The position numbers were made by a program, and so were the translations under genes. A DNA stretch of 64,000 nucleotides, taken from Prevotellaceae bacterium UBA4301. GTDB taxonomy: Bacteria; Bacteroidota; Bacteroidia; Bacteroidales; Bacteroidaceae. A model generated the notes under the pieces. The model did no database searches and was not told where the DNA came from. It saw nothing but the letters and a program-made list of their open reading frames with translations. This document shows positions 16,310-24,280 of the stretch, piece by piece; position 1 is the first letter of the stretch, and each line of letters opens with the position of its first letter. The stretch is from contig DGUV01000067.1 of NCBI GenBank assembly GCA_002395775.1, positions 1-64,000 of the forward strand, read 5' to 3'.

Positions 16310-18328
16310 ATGAAAACTACACTTTTCAAATCGTTCGTGGCCCTTCTGGCTGGTCTGTTTGTTTCGACAGCAGCATGGGCGCAGACCGAGGAGGAGGAAG
16401 TCACCTATGACGTCCCCACCCCCGCAACTCTCGTCGAGAGTGAACTAAACGTAGTGGGCACCACTGAGGTGCTTGTCGAGCAGTATGTCCGTGCGGATTA
16501 CACGGCCGACCCCTTCGAGTTCGACTTCACCGAAGTCATGACCAAGCTGGGCATTGCCAGTGCCGAGGAGTTTTCGGCCATTCTGCCCCAAATCCTTTAC
16601 AGCACCAAGTACTTCATGGGTGACGAAGTGCTGCCTGGCGGCCCCAAACTCGACACTCTTTCCAACGAGTTTACGGCCAATGCCCCCGGTTTCTGGCTTC
16701 GTCCCGTACTGGACGAGGAGGAGAACGAAACTGGCGAACTGGCATCTGCCCCCTATGCCGAGGCCGACAGATTCTATGCCGAAGCCTTTGCCCTCAATGC
16801 TGAGACATGCGTGCTCACGTTCAATGTCGGGCAGTATCCCAACCAACTTCGCGGCGGTCAGAGCTACACGGCCAGCATGTATATCGTCTATGCCGATAAG
16901 GCTTGGCGTCTGCACTTCACTTTCAATGTGCTGAAGGAAGACACTGGAACACTTGACGAGATGAACAAGGTGGGTGAGGCCACCAAGATTGTGGAGCAAG
17001 AGCCCAAGAGTGACTATTCGACAGTTGCCGTAACCATCGACATCGAGGCCATTGCTGCCGAACTGGGTTGTGAAGTGAGCGCCGTCACGATGAAGGCCCT
17101 CACCGATGCTGGCGAATTTGGCGGAACCACCGCAAACAATGGCGGTTTCTGGTTCAATGCCGACGGTAAGGTCGTGAATTGGAACTCAGGTAGTGTCATG
17201 TTCATCGAACCTGCCACACAGGGCGACTTCTCCCTGCTCAATGTCGGTCAGTTCCCCGATGCTCTTGGCACAGGCGACGAAATCAGTTCCACCGTTTACT
17301 TCATTGGCAATGGCAACTACTACGCCTACACCATCACGCTGCAGGTGACCGAGGCACATGTCATCGAAGGCGATTTTAATCTCGTGGATGAACGCGGACT
17401 CGTGGCCCAGACCCTAGCTCGCGACAACGACTACCTCTGCGACCAATATCCCCAGATTCCCCTTGCCACCATCGAGGAGGTCCTTGGTACCACCACTCCC
17501 AAACTCTATGGCTTGGCTACCGATGATAAGGCTGAGGCTGCAGGTAATCCCTACAGTGATTCCTACAGTTGCGACCCGAAGCCTGGTTTCTGGCTCAATG
17601 CTGAAGGTCGTGTTTCCACTTGGGGCGACTCCAATGCCCGTGTCGGCATCAGCTATCTGGCCGATGGCACATTCCAACTCTTCCAGCATCCTGGTCGCAA
17701 TGCCGTAGGTGATGTCTTCAAGACTCAGCTCTTCCTTGTCAACCCCGCCACAAACGACATGATGAAGGTGAACGTCTCCGTGCAGTTCGTCACCGAGATT
17801 GAAGAGAAGGAAGTTGTGGGCCAGGCCGACATCCTCATCCCCGTTGGTGCCGACAATATTGCCGTTCCCGTTGACCTCAGCGCTGCAGCCGACTCGCTTG
17901 GCGTCACCCTCGAAGACCTGCTCAATGAGGAGAACGCCTGTCTGCGCGGTTTCACCAAGGACGGTGTCTATGGCGAGGCTCAGCCCGCTTCCACCGGTCT
18001 CGGCTTCACGGCCGAAGGCGGCTACGACCCCTATGGCAGCATCTATTTCATCATCGAGTACGACGCCATTCAGGACGAAGTGCTCATGACGACTGTCAGC
18101 GACATCGAAATTCCTGCCGACTTCAATGTACCAGCCCAGTTCTGTGTCGAGATGAACGGCAAGCAATTTGTCTATAATGCTCGCCTCGTTTCCGAGGACA
18201 TCTACACGGGCATTGATGAGGTGAAGAAGGCAAAGGCCGACAACAGTGTCTTCGACCTCAGCGGACGTCGTGTAGAGAAGGCCATTCATGGTGTTTACAT
18301 CCAGAACGGCAAGAAGGTGATTAAGTAA
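16310..18328 (+). CDS. secreted protein with four DUF4859-like domains
   Basis: A 672-residue protein with a signal peptide ending near AWAQ and about four tandem domains. Each has the pattern G-F-W-[FL]-x-x-[DE]-G-[KR]-V ... W, then a strand carrying [FL]NVGQ[FY]P or an equivalent, then a YxxxxYxVxx strand (for example GFWFNADGKVVNW followed by FSLLNVGQFPDAL). This matches the DUF4859 family as I know it; its function is not established, and a binding or structural role outside the cell is inferred. The tail SVFDLSGRR ... GVYIQNGKKVIK is T9SS-like. The same domain appears at the C-terminus of the next two genes. Confidence 0.75.
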   Translation: MKTTLFKSFVALLAGLFVSTAAWAQTEEEEVTYDVPTPATLVESELNVVGTTEVLVEQYVRADYTADPFEFDFTEVMTKLGIASAEEFSAILPQILYSTKYFMGDEVLPGGPKLDTLSNEFTANAPGFWLRPVLDEEENETGELASAPYAEADRFYAEAFALNAETCVLTFNVGQYPNQLRGGQSYTASMYIVYADKAWRLHFTFNVLKEDTGTLDEMNKVGEATKIVEQEPKSDYSTVAVTIDIEAIAAELGCEVSAVTMKALTDAGEFGGTTANNGGFWFNADGKVVNWNSGSVMFIEPATQGDFSLLNVGQFPDALGTGDEISSTVYFIGNGNYYAYTITLQVTEAHVIEGDFNLVDERGLVAQTLARDNDYLCDQYPQIPLATIEEVLGTTTPKLYGLATDDKAEAAGNPYSDSYSCDPKPGFWLNAEGRVSTWGDSNARVGISYLADGTFQLFQHPGRNAVGDVFKTQLFLVNPATNDMMKVNVSVQFVTEIEEKEVVGQADILIPVGADNIAVPVDLSAAADSLGVTLEDLLNEENACLRGFTKDGVYGEAQPASTGLGFTAEGGYDPYGSIYFIIEYDAIQDEVLMTTVSDIEIPADFNVPAQFCVEMNGKQFVYNARLVSEDIYTGIDEVKKAKADNSVFDLSGRRVEKAIHGVYIQNGKKVIK

Positions 18329-18356
18329 TCATTGGGATTTCTCCCATCGTTCCATA

Positions 18357-18390
18357 AGCGTCCTGTCTCTAACGGCAGGGCGCTTTTTTG
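18357..18390 (+). terminator. rho-independent terminator after the DUF4859 gene
   Basis: AGCGTCCTG (18357-18365) pairs with CAGGGCGCT (18376-18384) with one G-T wobble, followed by a run of T. Confidence 0.8.
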
Positions 18391-18485
18391 TGCCGATAAC
18401 TAAAGTATGTGCAACGATGTTCCTTCGTGTTAAGCCTTCCTAATTTTCATTCGTCCAAAAGCATACTAAGGCTCGAGGTGCTTTG

Positions 18486-18715
18486 AACATAGGTTTGAGG
18501 CGTGATGAACCTAGGTTCGATGCGCATTGAATATAGGTTCGATTCATTAAGCCTTTAGGCTTTCCGAAATAAGCCCTCAGGGCTTCCGGGAGAGGGCCTT
18601 AGACGTTATGCTTAGAGGTTGGACAAGCATGTGTCGGAGATTGTACAACTATAAGTCCAAGGTTGTACAAGCATGAGTCGGAAGTTGTACAAGTATAAGC
18701 CCAAGGTTGTGCAAT
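18486..18715. repeat. long 22-bp-period palindrome array with three palindrome families
   Basis: Palindromes recur about every 22 bp: GAACCTAGGTTC-type centred at 18491.5, 18513.5 and 18535.5; AAGCC..GGCTT-type at 18556.5 and 18579; TTGTACAA-type at 18623.5, 18645.5, 18667.5, 18689.5 and 18711.5. The first and last families are in exact phase over 220 bp, although the palindrome sequence changes. Only the expected centre at 18601.5 lacks a palindrome. Within the TTGTACAA part the spacers alternate between two sequences, a 44-bp higher-order unit. The stretch fills the gap between two convergent genes. Confidence 0.85.
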
Positions 18716-18794
18716 CAGAAGGCGGGGCATATAAAAGCACGAGCCACCGCATAAAGATGCGATGGCCCGAGCATTATAGTTTATGAAAGTCTGT

Positions 18795-20963
18795 TTATTT
18801 TACAACAATTTTCTTTCCGCCCTTAATGTATATGCCCTTCGGGAGTGAAGGAGTGATGGCGTGATGAAGTGATGAAGAGAATATGCGACGTCCATTGAGG
18901 TCATAAATATCATTCTTCATTCTTAAGCTTTCATTCTCGATACCCTCAATGCCCACGGTGGGGTCATCATAGTCGATGGAACGAAGGGTGGCCGACGAAG
19001 TGTTGCCCACAGTGACGTTGAAGATGAAACGGGCATTGGCATAGTGAGTGAGGTTTTTGCGATAGCGCAGTGCCTGACTGATAACATAGGTCTGGCCTTG
19101 GGTGAGACGGGCTGGATACTGGCCCACATAGAAGGTGAGCGACGAGGGTGTGAGTTCGGAATAGAGATAGCCTGAAGCGTATTCGCACACGACGCCGGAG
19201 GCATTGAACCAGTGGCCATAGCCGTTGGCGGTGGAGCCGCTCTGCGAGAGGGCACCGCTGGGTGTGGTGGCATAGAACATGATGCGGTTGTTGGTGGGGC
19301 CGTTGGCACTCCAGGTCTGCAACTTGCTGCCGATGGACGAGGGCTGCAACTGGAAGGCTGTGCCCAAGGCTGCAGCTGCGCGGCCCGAGATGGTGATGGA
19401 GGTGCCGGTGTAGTTCTGGCTGTCGTAGGGGATGGTGACATCGTAGGTAAAGGTGATGTCAGCGATTTCGCGGTCGTCAATGGTGGGGCTGGCATAGACA
19501 AGAGCCGAAGAGGAAAGGTCGGTGCCTTCGATGCTGAACTTGTAGGGCCACATGTCGTCGGCCTCAATCGTGTCGTCCCACTTGTGGCGGTAGTATGTCT
19601 TGAGTGAAGGTACTACGACGAGCCAGAGACGGCTGACGCCCTCAGGTACGGTCATGGTGATGTCGTCAGTGACGTTCTTGATACCTTGGTTATAGATGGT
19701 GTCCTCGGCAAAATAGCGGCGAGTGCCGTCCTGCATGAGGGCTACATACCCCACGCGGAAACCACGGGCAGAGCGAGTCCCGCCGTTGACATAGTGGCGC
19801 GTGTCGAAGGTGACATAGCGCGAGTCCCCATTGAGATACTCGCCAGGGTCGTTATCGAGCAGTGCTGCTCCCACATTGACGCCTGTGAAGTGGGTGACAA
19901 TCTCAGTGCCAGCGGCTGGAACATTTAGCGGGATGACATTGAACCCCGTAGATTGGGGACAACTGGCAAGTGCCACTTGATACTCATCGTCGTCGGTGAG
20001 GACACAGCGATACTCGAAACCTCCGATGTAGGGGTCGCGATAGGGCGCACAGACATCGAGGTCCCATGTGACAAGTCGGCATGCATAGTCGAAGTAGAGT
20101 TTGTATAGCTCACTGGGGGAGAGCCCCTTCAGGGCCATCAGTGCCTCGTTGAAGTCGGATCCATTGCCCTGACTCTGATTCTTCATGGGTTGTTTCCAAA
20201 CTTGTGCCACGGTGGTGATGTCGTTGTAGTGCTGACAAAGGTAGTAGTGAAACCAGTAGGACTGGTAACGATGCCATTCGTGGGAGAAAGCGTAGTTGTG
20301 GCTGTTGCGGAAGATCCCCATGCTTTGGGAGTACATCAGTTCAGGATAGGCTTGGTTGGCCTGCCACTGGGCTGTTTGTTCCCAGATGGCTTGTCCGTTT
20401 CCGCAGGAAAGGTGGAAGCCCGTGTTGTCGGTAGGTGAAGAATTGTGGTTGTATCCTGAGGCTTCGGCGTAACACATGTAGTGGAAAGAGTGACCGACCT
20501 CGTGGGCCAGCGAATGCCCGGCAGGACTGACGGCCGAGGGACCTATCCACAGGGCGCTGCACTCGAAGTCGTAACCGCCTCCGTAGCACACCCAGTCCGT
20601 GGTGTAATTCATGAGTATCATGAGTTTGTACTTCGTGAGCATGTTGCTATTTGAGAAACCCAGCGTCCCGACGTTAAGGGCGTAGCATGTTTCGGCCACT
20701 TTGAGCACGGCATCGACGTCAAAAGAGGGCGAACTGGTCTTGGGATTGCTACCAAATCCCTTCTGCCAGAAGACGATGCAGTTCTCGGATTGTTTACTGC
20801 GGTTGAATGACCACTGGAGGTCGGGGTTTCCGCCTTCGGTGTACTCCTGAGTCGTGGCATCGTATGACCAAGATGCAGGAATGTAAACAGTCTTCTGTGC
20901 AGCGACTTCGTTACTGCCAATGAATGCTGCCAATAGCAGCAGATAAGTAAGAATTTGTTTCAT
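18795..20963 (-). CDS. secreted HExxH protein (DUF6055-like) with DUF4859 domain
   Basis: A 722-residue protein with a signal peptide (to about VAAQ). The catalytic-type part (25-470) carries HEVGHSFHYMC, a zinc-protease HExxH motif; a further Glu lies in ICEQT-like WEQTAQWQ. The whole resembles DUF6055 proteins, and a paralogue lies at 36209-39412. Residues about 520-660 are a DUF4859-like domain (GHWFNASGVVCEY ... FYVGQYPARL). The tail DIYDLNGRR ... PKGIYIKGGKKIVVK is T9SS-like; its linker is encoded by a GTGATGAA microsatellite. It is downstream of the CotH-type gene in the same direction. A metallopeptidase or host-glycoprotein role is inference. Confidence 0.72.
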   Translation of the reverse strand: MKQILTYLLLLAAFIGSNEVAAQKTVYIPASWSYDATTQEYTEGGNPDLQWSFNRSKQSENCIVFWQKGFGSNPKTSSPSFDVDAVLKVAETCYALNVGTLGFSNSNMLTKYKLMILMNYTTDWVCYGGGYDFECSALWIGPSAVSPAGHSLAHEVGHSFHYMCYAEASGYNHNSSPTDNTGFHLSCGNGQAIWEQTAQWQANQAYPELMYSQSMGIFRNSHNYAFSHEWHRYQSYWFHYYLCQHYNDITTVAQVWKQPMKNQSQGNGSDFNEALMALKGLSPSELYKLYFDYACRLVTWDLDVCAPYRDPYIGGFEYRCVLTDDDEYQVALASCPQSTGFNVIPLNVPAAGTEIVTHFTGVNVGAALLDNDPGEYLNGDSRYVTFDTRHYVNGGTRSARGFRVGYVALMQDGTRRYFAEDTIYNQGIKNVTDDITMTVPEGVSRLWLVVVPSLKTYYRHKWDDTIEADDMWPYKFSIEGTDLSSSALVYASPTIDDREIADITFTYDVTIPYDSQNYTGTSITISGRAAAALGTAFQLQPSSIGSKLQTWSANGPTNNRIMFYATTPSGALSQSGSTANGYGHWFNASGVVCEYASGYLYSELTPSSLTFYVGQYPARLTQGQTYVISQALRYRKNLTHYANARFIFNVTVGNTSSATLRSIDYDDPTVGIEGIENESLRMKNDIYDLNGRRIFSSSLHHAITPSLPKGIYIKGGKKIVVK

Positions 20964-21020
20964 ATTTATAGTTTTTTACATTCTTAGATTTCAACTCTTA
21001 ATCAGACATAGGCTCACGCA

Positions 21021-22916
21021 TTACCACCAACCGCCATTCTGCTCGATGGTGAAATGGACTTCGATGTTCACCTTCAGCAGGACGCCGCCCTGGGGATATT
21101 GGTATTGCATGGTGACGGTATGGCTGTCGTCCCAGCACTGATACTGGTAGAGGCCGCAGTTCCAGTTCCAGAGGTCGTCGAAGACCTCGATATAGACATG
21201 CCCGTTGGCATAGGCACCGGGGTTGCCATCGGCATCGAACCATCCGCCAAAGGTACCATTGGTGCCATTTGAACCTTCGGAGCCATCGGTGTTCAGCGGA
21301 ATAATGGAGAGGTTGGCCTCGGAGAAGTCACTTTCGGCAATGCCCATGAGCTTGAGCACCTGTTCCTTGCTCACACTCACCTTGTTGCTCTGGTCGTAAC
21401 CCTTGCTCCATTGCATGGTGGTGCTGACGGGGATGGTGCCGCAGAGTCGTCCTTTGTTAGGTTCTTCGCTGGGCATGGGGATGTTCTGGATGAGCTGAGT
21501 CATGAAGTTAGCACGGTTGATGAGCCACTGGTGCATCTTTTCGAGTTCGGTCTCGAAGTTCTTGCCAGAGATGGTCCATTGGCGGTCTTCGCGCTGCAGG
21601 GTGCCATTCTGACGCAGTTGCTCGACATAGCGCATGCACTCGTCCCAGTTGCGTGTGACGATGCTGTCCTTCACGGTTTCCCACTGGGCCTTGTAAGCCT
21701 CGACAAATTGGGGACAGCCAAAGAGGTCGGTAAAGAACTGGGGAACATAGTTGTAGTTGCCGTTGCGCTTCAGGGGATTGGAGCCCATCACGGTCTCGCG
21801 ATAGTTGGAGAAGAAATTGTGGCCCGTGTACATATCGCTCCAATCGAAGTCGTAACCAGCATCGAAGTCCCAGAGGGGACCCATCACCCACTTGCCGTCG
21901 CCGTCCTTGTGCATGTAGATGGAGCGGGGGGCCGAGAGTTCAACATTGTAGATAAATTCCTGAATCTGCAGGTATTTGATGAACGAGGGGATGTCGAGCA
22001 TGGAATCGACGCGCGGAAAGTCCTTGTCTTTGATGGCCTGTTCGAGTTCGGCAAAGACAGCTTTCACGGAGTCAACAGTGTTGGCGGTAAACCATTCGTC
22101 ATCGGGGTACTTGACGCAGACGGGCATCTTATAGACCTTTGACGAGAAATTGTCGCCGGCCGATGGACTGAGCGATGGGCCGTCGTCGGCATCGAGCGCA
22201 ATGATGATTCCACGGTCGTCGCTCACGGCTACGCGGCTGGTGCCTTGCTGAATCTGTTCGGTGAGCTGATAGACACCTTTGTAGTCGCCATTGAGAAACA
22301 GTTCGACATAGCGCGTGTGGTTGGTGTAGGGGAGTCCCATCCAGCGGCCCATCTCAAAGACGAAGGTGTTCATCATGTCGGTGATGTCACGATAGTTGGC
22401 CAGCAAGACCCAACTCTTGGCCTTGCCCATGCCCAGCACCTTGTGTTTCTGATTGAGCTTGATGCGGTAGGGCTTCTTGGGATACCAGTTGAACGAGCTG
22501 TTGCCACGCCCCCTGATTTGGGCATTGGCCGAGTAGCTGGTGAACTGTCCGCGGGCATTGAGCATGAGGTGGCAGTCGGTGTAGTAGTCCTTCGAGGTAA
22601 TGTCGCTGCCGTCGTTGGTGGTGATGTAGAGTTGGAACACCTCGTAGGGGTTTTTCCCTTCGACGAGCGGTTCGCGTTCAATGGTGAGACTGTCGATGCG
22701 GGACAGGGGAACGGGTACGGCAATGTTGCCATGGACGTTGAAGAGCAGCTCGTTGTCGGACGAAATGGTCATATCCACAATGCTGTCGGCCACGACGGGG
22801 AAACGCCAATGCTGCGAGAGCTCGGTACGATTGATGAAGACGCGTTGCTGGGCGCGAGCTTGCATGAAAAAGGCTGCCATAAGAACCAGCAGCCACAAGC
22901 GGTTGGTTGTTTTCAC
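21021..22916 (-). CDS. CotH-kinase-family secreted protein with DUF4859 domain
   Basis: A 631-residue secreted protein with a signal peptide (MAAFFMQARAQ). The start is GTG at 22914-22916; the next Met is inside the signal. CotH-kinase motifs are clear: RGRGNSSFNWYPKKPYRIKL (N-terminal signature), VELFLNGDYKGVYQLTEQIQ, FIKYLQIQEFIYNVE, and GPLWDFDAGYDFDW (metal-binding Asp). The family includes spore-coat protein kinases and many bacterial surface proteins of unknown substrate. The last 120 residues are a DUF4859-like domain (GGWFDADGNPGAY ... NCGLYQYQCW). There is no sorting tail. Promoter box TAATTTTG lies at 22941-22948. Confidence 0.82.
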   Translation of the reverse strand: MKTTNRLWLLVLMAAFFMQARAQQRVFINRTELSQHWRFPVVADSIVDMTISSDNELLFNVHGNIAVPVPLSRIDSLTIEREPLVEGKNPYEVFQLYITTNDGSDITSKDYYTDCHLMLNARGQFTSYSANAQIRGRGNSSFNWYPKKPYRIKLNQKHKVLGMGKAKSWVLLANYRDITDMMNTFVFEMGRWMGLPYTNHTRYVELFLNGDYKGVYQLTEQIQQGTSRVAVSDDRGIIIALDADDGPSLSPSAGDNFSSKVYKMPVCVKYPDDEWFTANTVDSVKAVFAELEQAIKDKDFPRVDSMLDIPSFIKYLQIQEFIYNVELSAPRSIYMHKDGDGKWVMGPLWDFDAGYDFDWSDMYTGHNFFSNYRETVMGSNPLKRNGNYNYVPQFFTDLFGCPQFVEAYKAQWETVKDSIVTRNWDECMRYVEQLRQNGTLQREDRQWTISGKNFETELEKMHQWLINRANFMTQLIQNIPMPSEEPNKGRLCGTIPVSTTMQWSKGYDQSNKVSVSKEQVLKLMGIAESDFSEANLSIIPLNTDGSEGSNGTNGTFGGWFDADGNPGAYANGHVYIEVFDDLWNWNCGLYQYQCWDDSHTVTMQYQYPQGGVLLKVNIEVHFTIEQNGGWW

Positions 22917-22940
22917 GCGTATTTATTTAAGAATTCGGTA

Positions 22941-22948
22941 CAAAATTA
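22941..22948 (-). promoter_or_regulatory. -7 box for the CotH-type gene
   Basis: TAATTTTG on the minus strand, an exact TAnnTTTG match, 24 nt upstream of the GTG start. Confidence 0.55.
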
Positions 22949-22991
22949 CAAAAAATTCCTTTTATGTAATTCTCAATGTGTCATTTTTTTG

Positions 22992-22999
22992 TAAATTTG
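22992..22999 (+). promoter_or_regulatory. -7 box directly before the AmpG-like gene
   Basis: TAAATTTG, an exact TAnnTTTG match, only 5 nt before the ATG at 23005. The transcript would have almost no leader. Confidence 0.6.
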
Positions 23000-23004
23000 C
23001 GTGC

Positions 23005-24246
23005 ATGAAACCTTACGCATGGATTCCGACGCTATATTTTGCTGAAGCATTGCCTTACATGGCAGTGATGACGCTCAGTGTAATCATGTACACCAACCTG
23101 GGGCTTACAAACACCGAACTGGCCCTTTATACCAGTTGGCTTTATCTGCCCTGGGTCATCAAACCCCTGTGGAGTCCGCTCATCGACCAATGGCGCACCA
23201 AACGCTGGTGGATTCTGGCCATGCAGGTGCTGGTGGGCGCCGCCTTGGCCGGTGTGGCCTTGACGCTGCCCACGACCATGTGGCTCAGAGCCTCACTGGC
23301 TTTCTTCTGGCTGATGGCCTTCAGTTCGGCTACTCATGACATTGCCGCCGACGGCTTCTACATACTGAGCCTGTCGCAGGAGGATCAGGCGCTGTATGTG
23401 GGCATCCGCAGTACTTTCTATCGCATCGGCAGCATCTTCTGCCAGGGCATACTGGTGATGGTGGCCGGCTGGCTTATGGAGCGCCACTCCGTGCCCGTGG
23501 CTTGGAGCATCACGATGTTGCTCATGGGCGCCATCATGATAGGGCTGGCAGGTTGGCATTTCATGAGCCTGCCTGAAGAGCATGCCGAGCCTCGGTCGGA
23601 AGGCTTAAGTCTTATGGACTACACCCTTAGACCTTTTGCCGAAACCCTTAAGGTCTTCTTCTCGAAGCCCCATATCTGGGCTGCCCTGCTCTTCATGTTG
23701 CTTTTCCGATTGCCCGAGGCACAATTGGCCAAGATGGCACAGCCTTTCATGCTCAGGACAGTGGGGGAGGGCGGACTGGAATTGGGTACGGCCACTGTTG
23801 GCTTCGCCTATGGCACCTTGGGCGTCATAGGACTGCTGGCTGGCGGCATCATCGGTGGTTGGGTCGTGTCGAAACACGGACTTCGCCGTTGGCTATGGCC
23901 CATGGTGCTGGCCATATCTTTGCCCGATGTGGTCTATGTCTATCTGGCCTATGTCCAGCCCACGAGTTTGTGGGTCATCAATACCTGTGTTTTCATTGAA
24001 CAGTTGGGCTATGGCTTTGGCTTCACAGCCTACATGCTTTTCCTTGTCTATTTTTCTCGGGGCGAGCGTTCAACATCGGTCTTTGCTTTCTGCACTGCTT
24101 TCCAGGCCCTTGGAATGATGCTCCCGGGCATGGTGGCAGGCTGGTTGGCCGACGAGATGGGCTTCCGCCACTTCTTCATCTTTGTGTGCCTGTGTACGCT
24201 GGTCACCTTCCTCGTCTCAGGCCTCATTCGGCGTGATTTGAAATAA
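23005..24246 (+). CDS. AmpG-like MFS permease
   Basis: A 413-residue, 12-helix major facilitator of the AmpG/SLC33-like group that moves muropeptides or sugar derivatives across the inner membrane. Landmarks are WIPTLYFAEALPYMAVMTLS in helix 1, LYTSWLYLPWVIKPLWSPLID, ATHDIAADGFYI (a family-typical motif in helix 4), and YGFGFTAYMLFLVYFSRGE. The start at 23005 is set by that conserved N-terminus; a longer open frame upstream overlaps the CotH gene and is not used. It is followed 34 nt later by the 966-residue secreted protein. Substrate is not determined. Confidence 0.82.
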   Translation: MKPYAWIPTLYFAEALPYMAVMTLSVIMYTNLGLTNTELALYTSWLYLPWVIKPLWSPLIDQWRTKRWWILAMQVLVGAALAGVALTLPTTMWLRASLAFFWLMAFSSATHDIAADGFYILSLSQEDQALYVGIRSTFYRIGSIFCQGILVMVAGWLMERHSVPVAWSITMLLMGAIMIGLAGWHFMSLPEEHAEPRSEGLSLMDYTLRPFAETLKVFFSKPHIWAALLFMLLFRLPEAQLAKMAQPFMLRTVGEGGLELGTATVGFAYGTLGVIGLLAGGIIGGWVVSKHGLRRWLWPMVLAISLPDVVYVYLAYVQPTSLWVINTCVFIEQLGYGFGFTAYMLFLVYFSRGERSTSVFAFCTAFQALGMMLPGMVAGWLADEMGFRHFFIFVCLCTLVTFLVSGLIRRDLK

Positions 24247-24280
24247 GAAACATTCAATATTAACTTAAAAACTGACACAA

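Noticed and set aside
18486..18715. CRISPR array
   Set aside because: The recurring parts are short palindromes with repeated, not unique, spacers; period 22 bp is too short and no cas genes are near.
22681..23004. N-terminal extension of the AmpG-like permease
   Set aside because: It overlaps the CotH gene and crosses both promoters; the conserved permease N-terminus begins at 23005.
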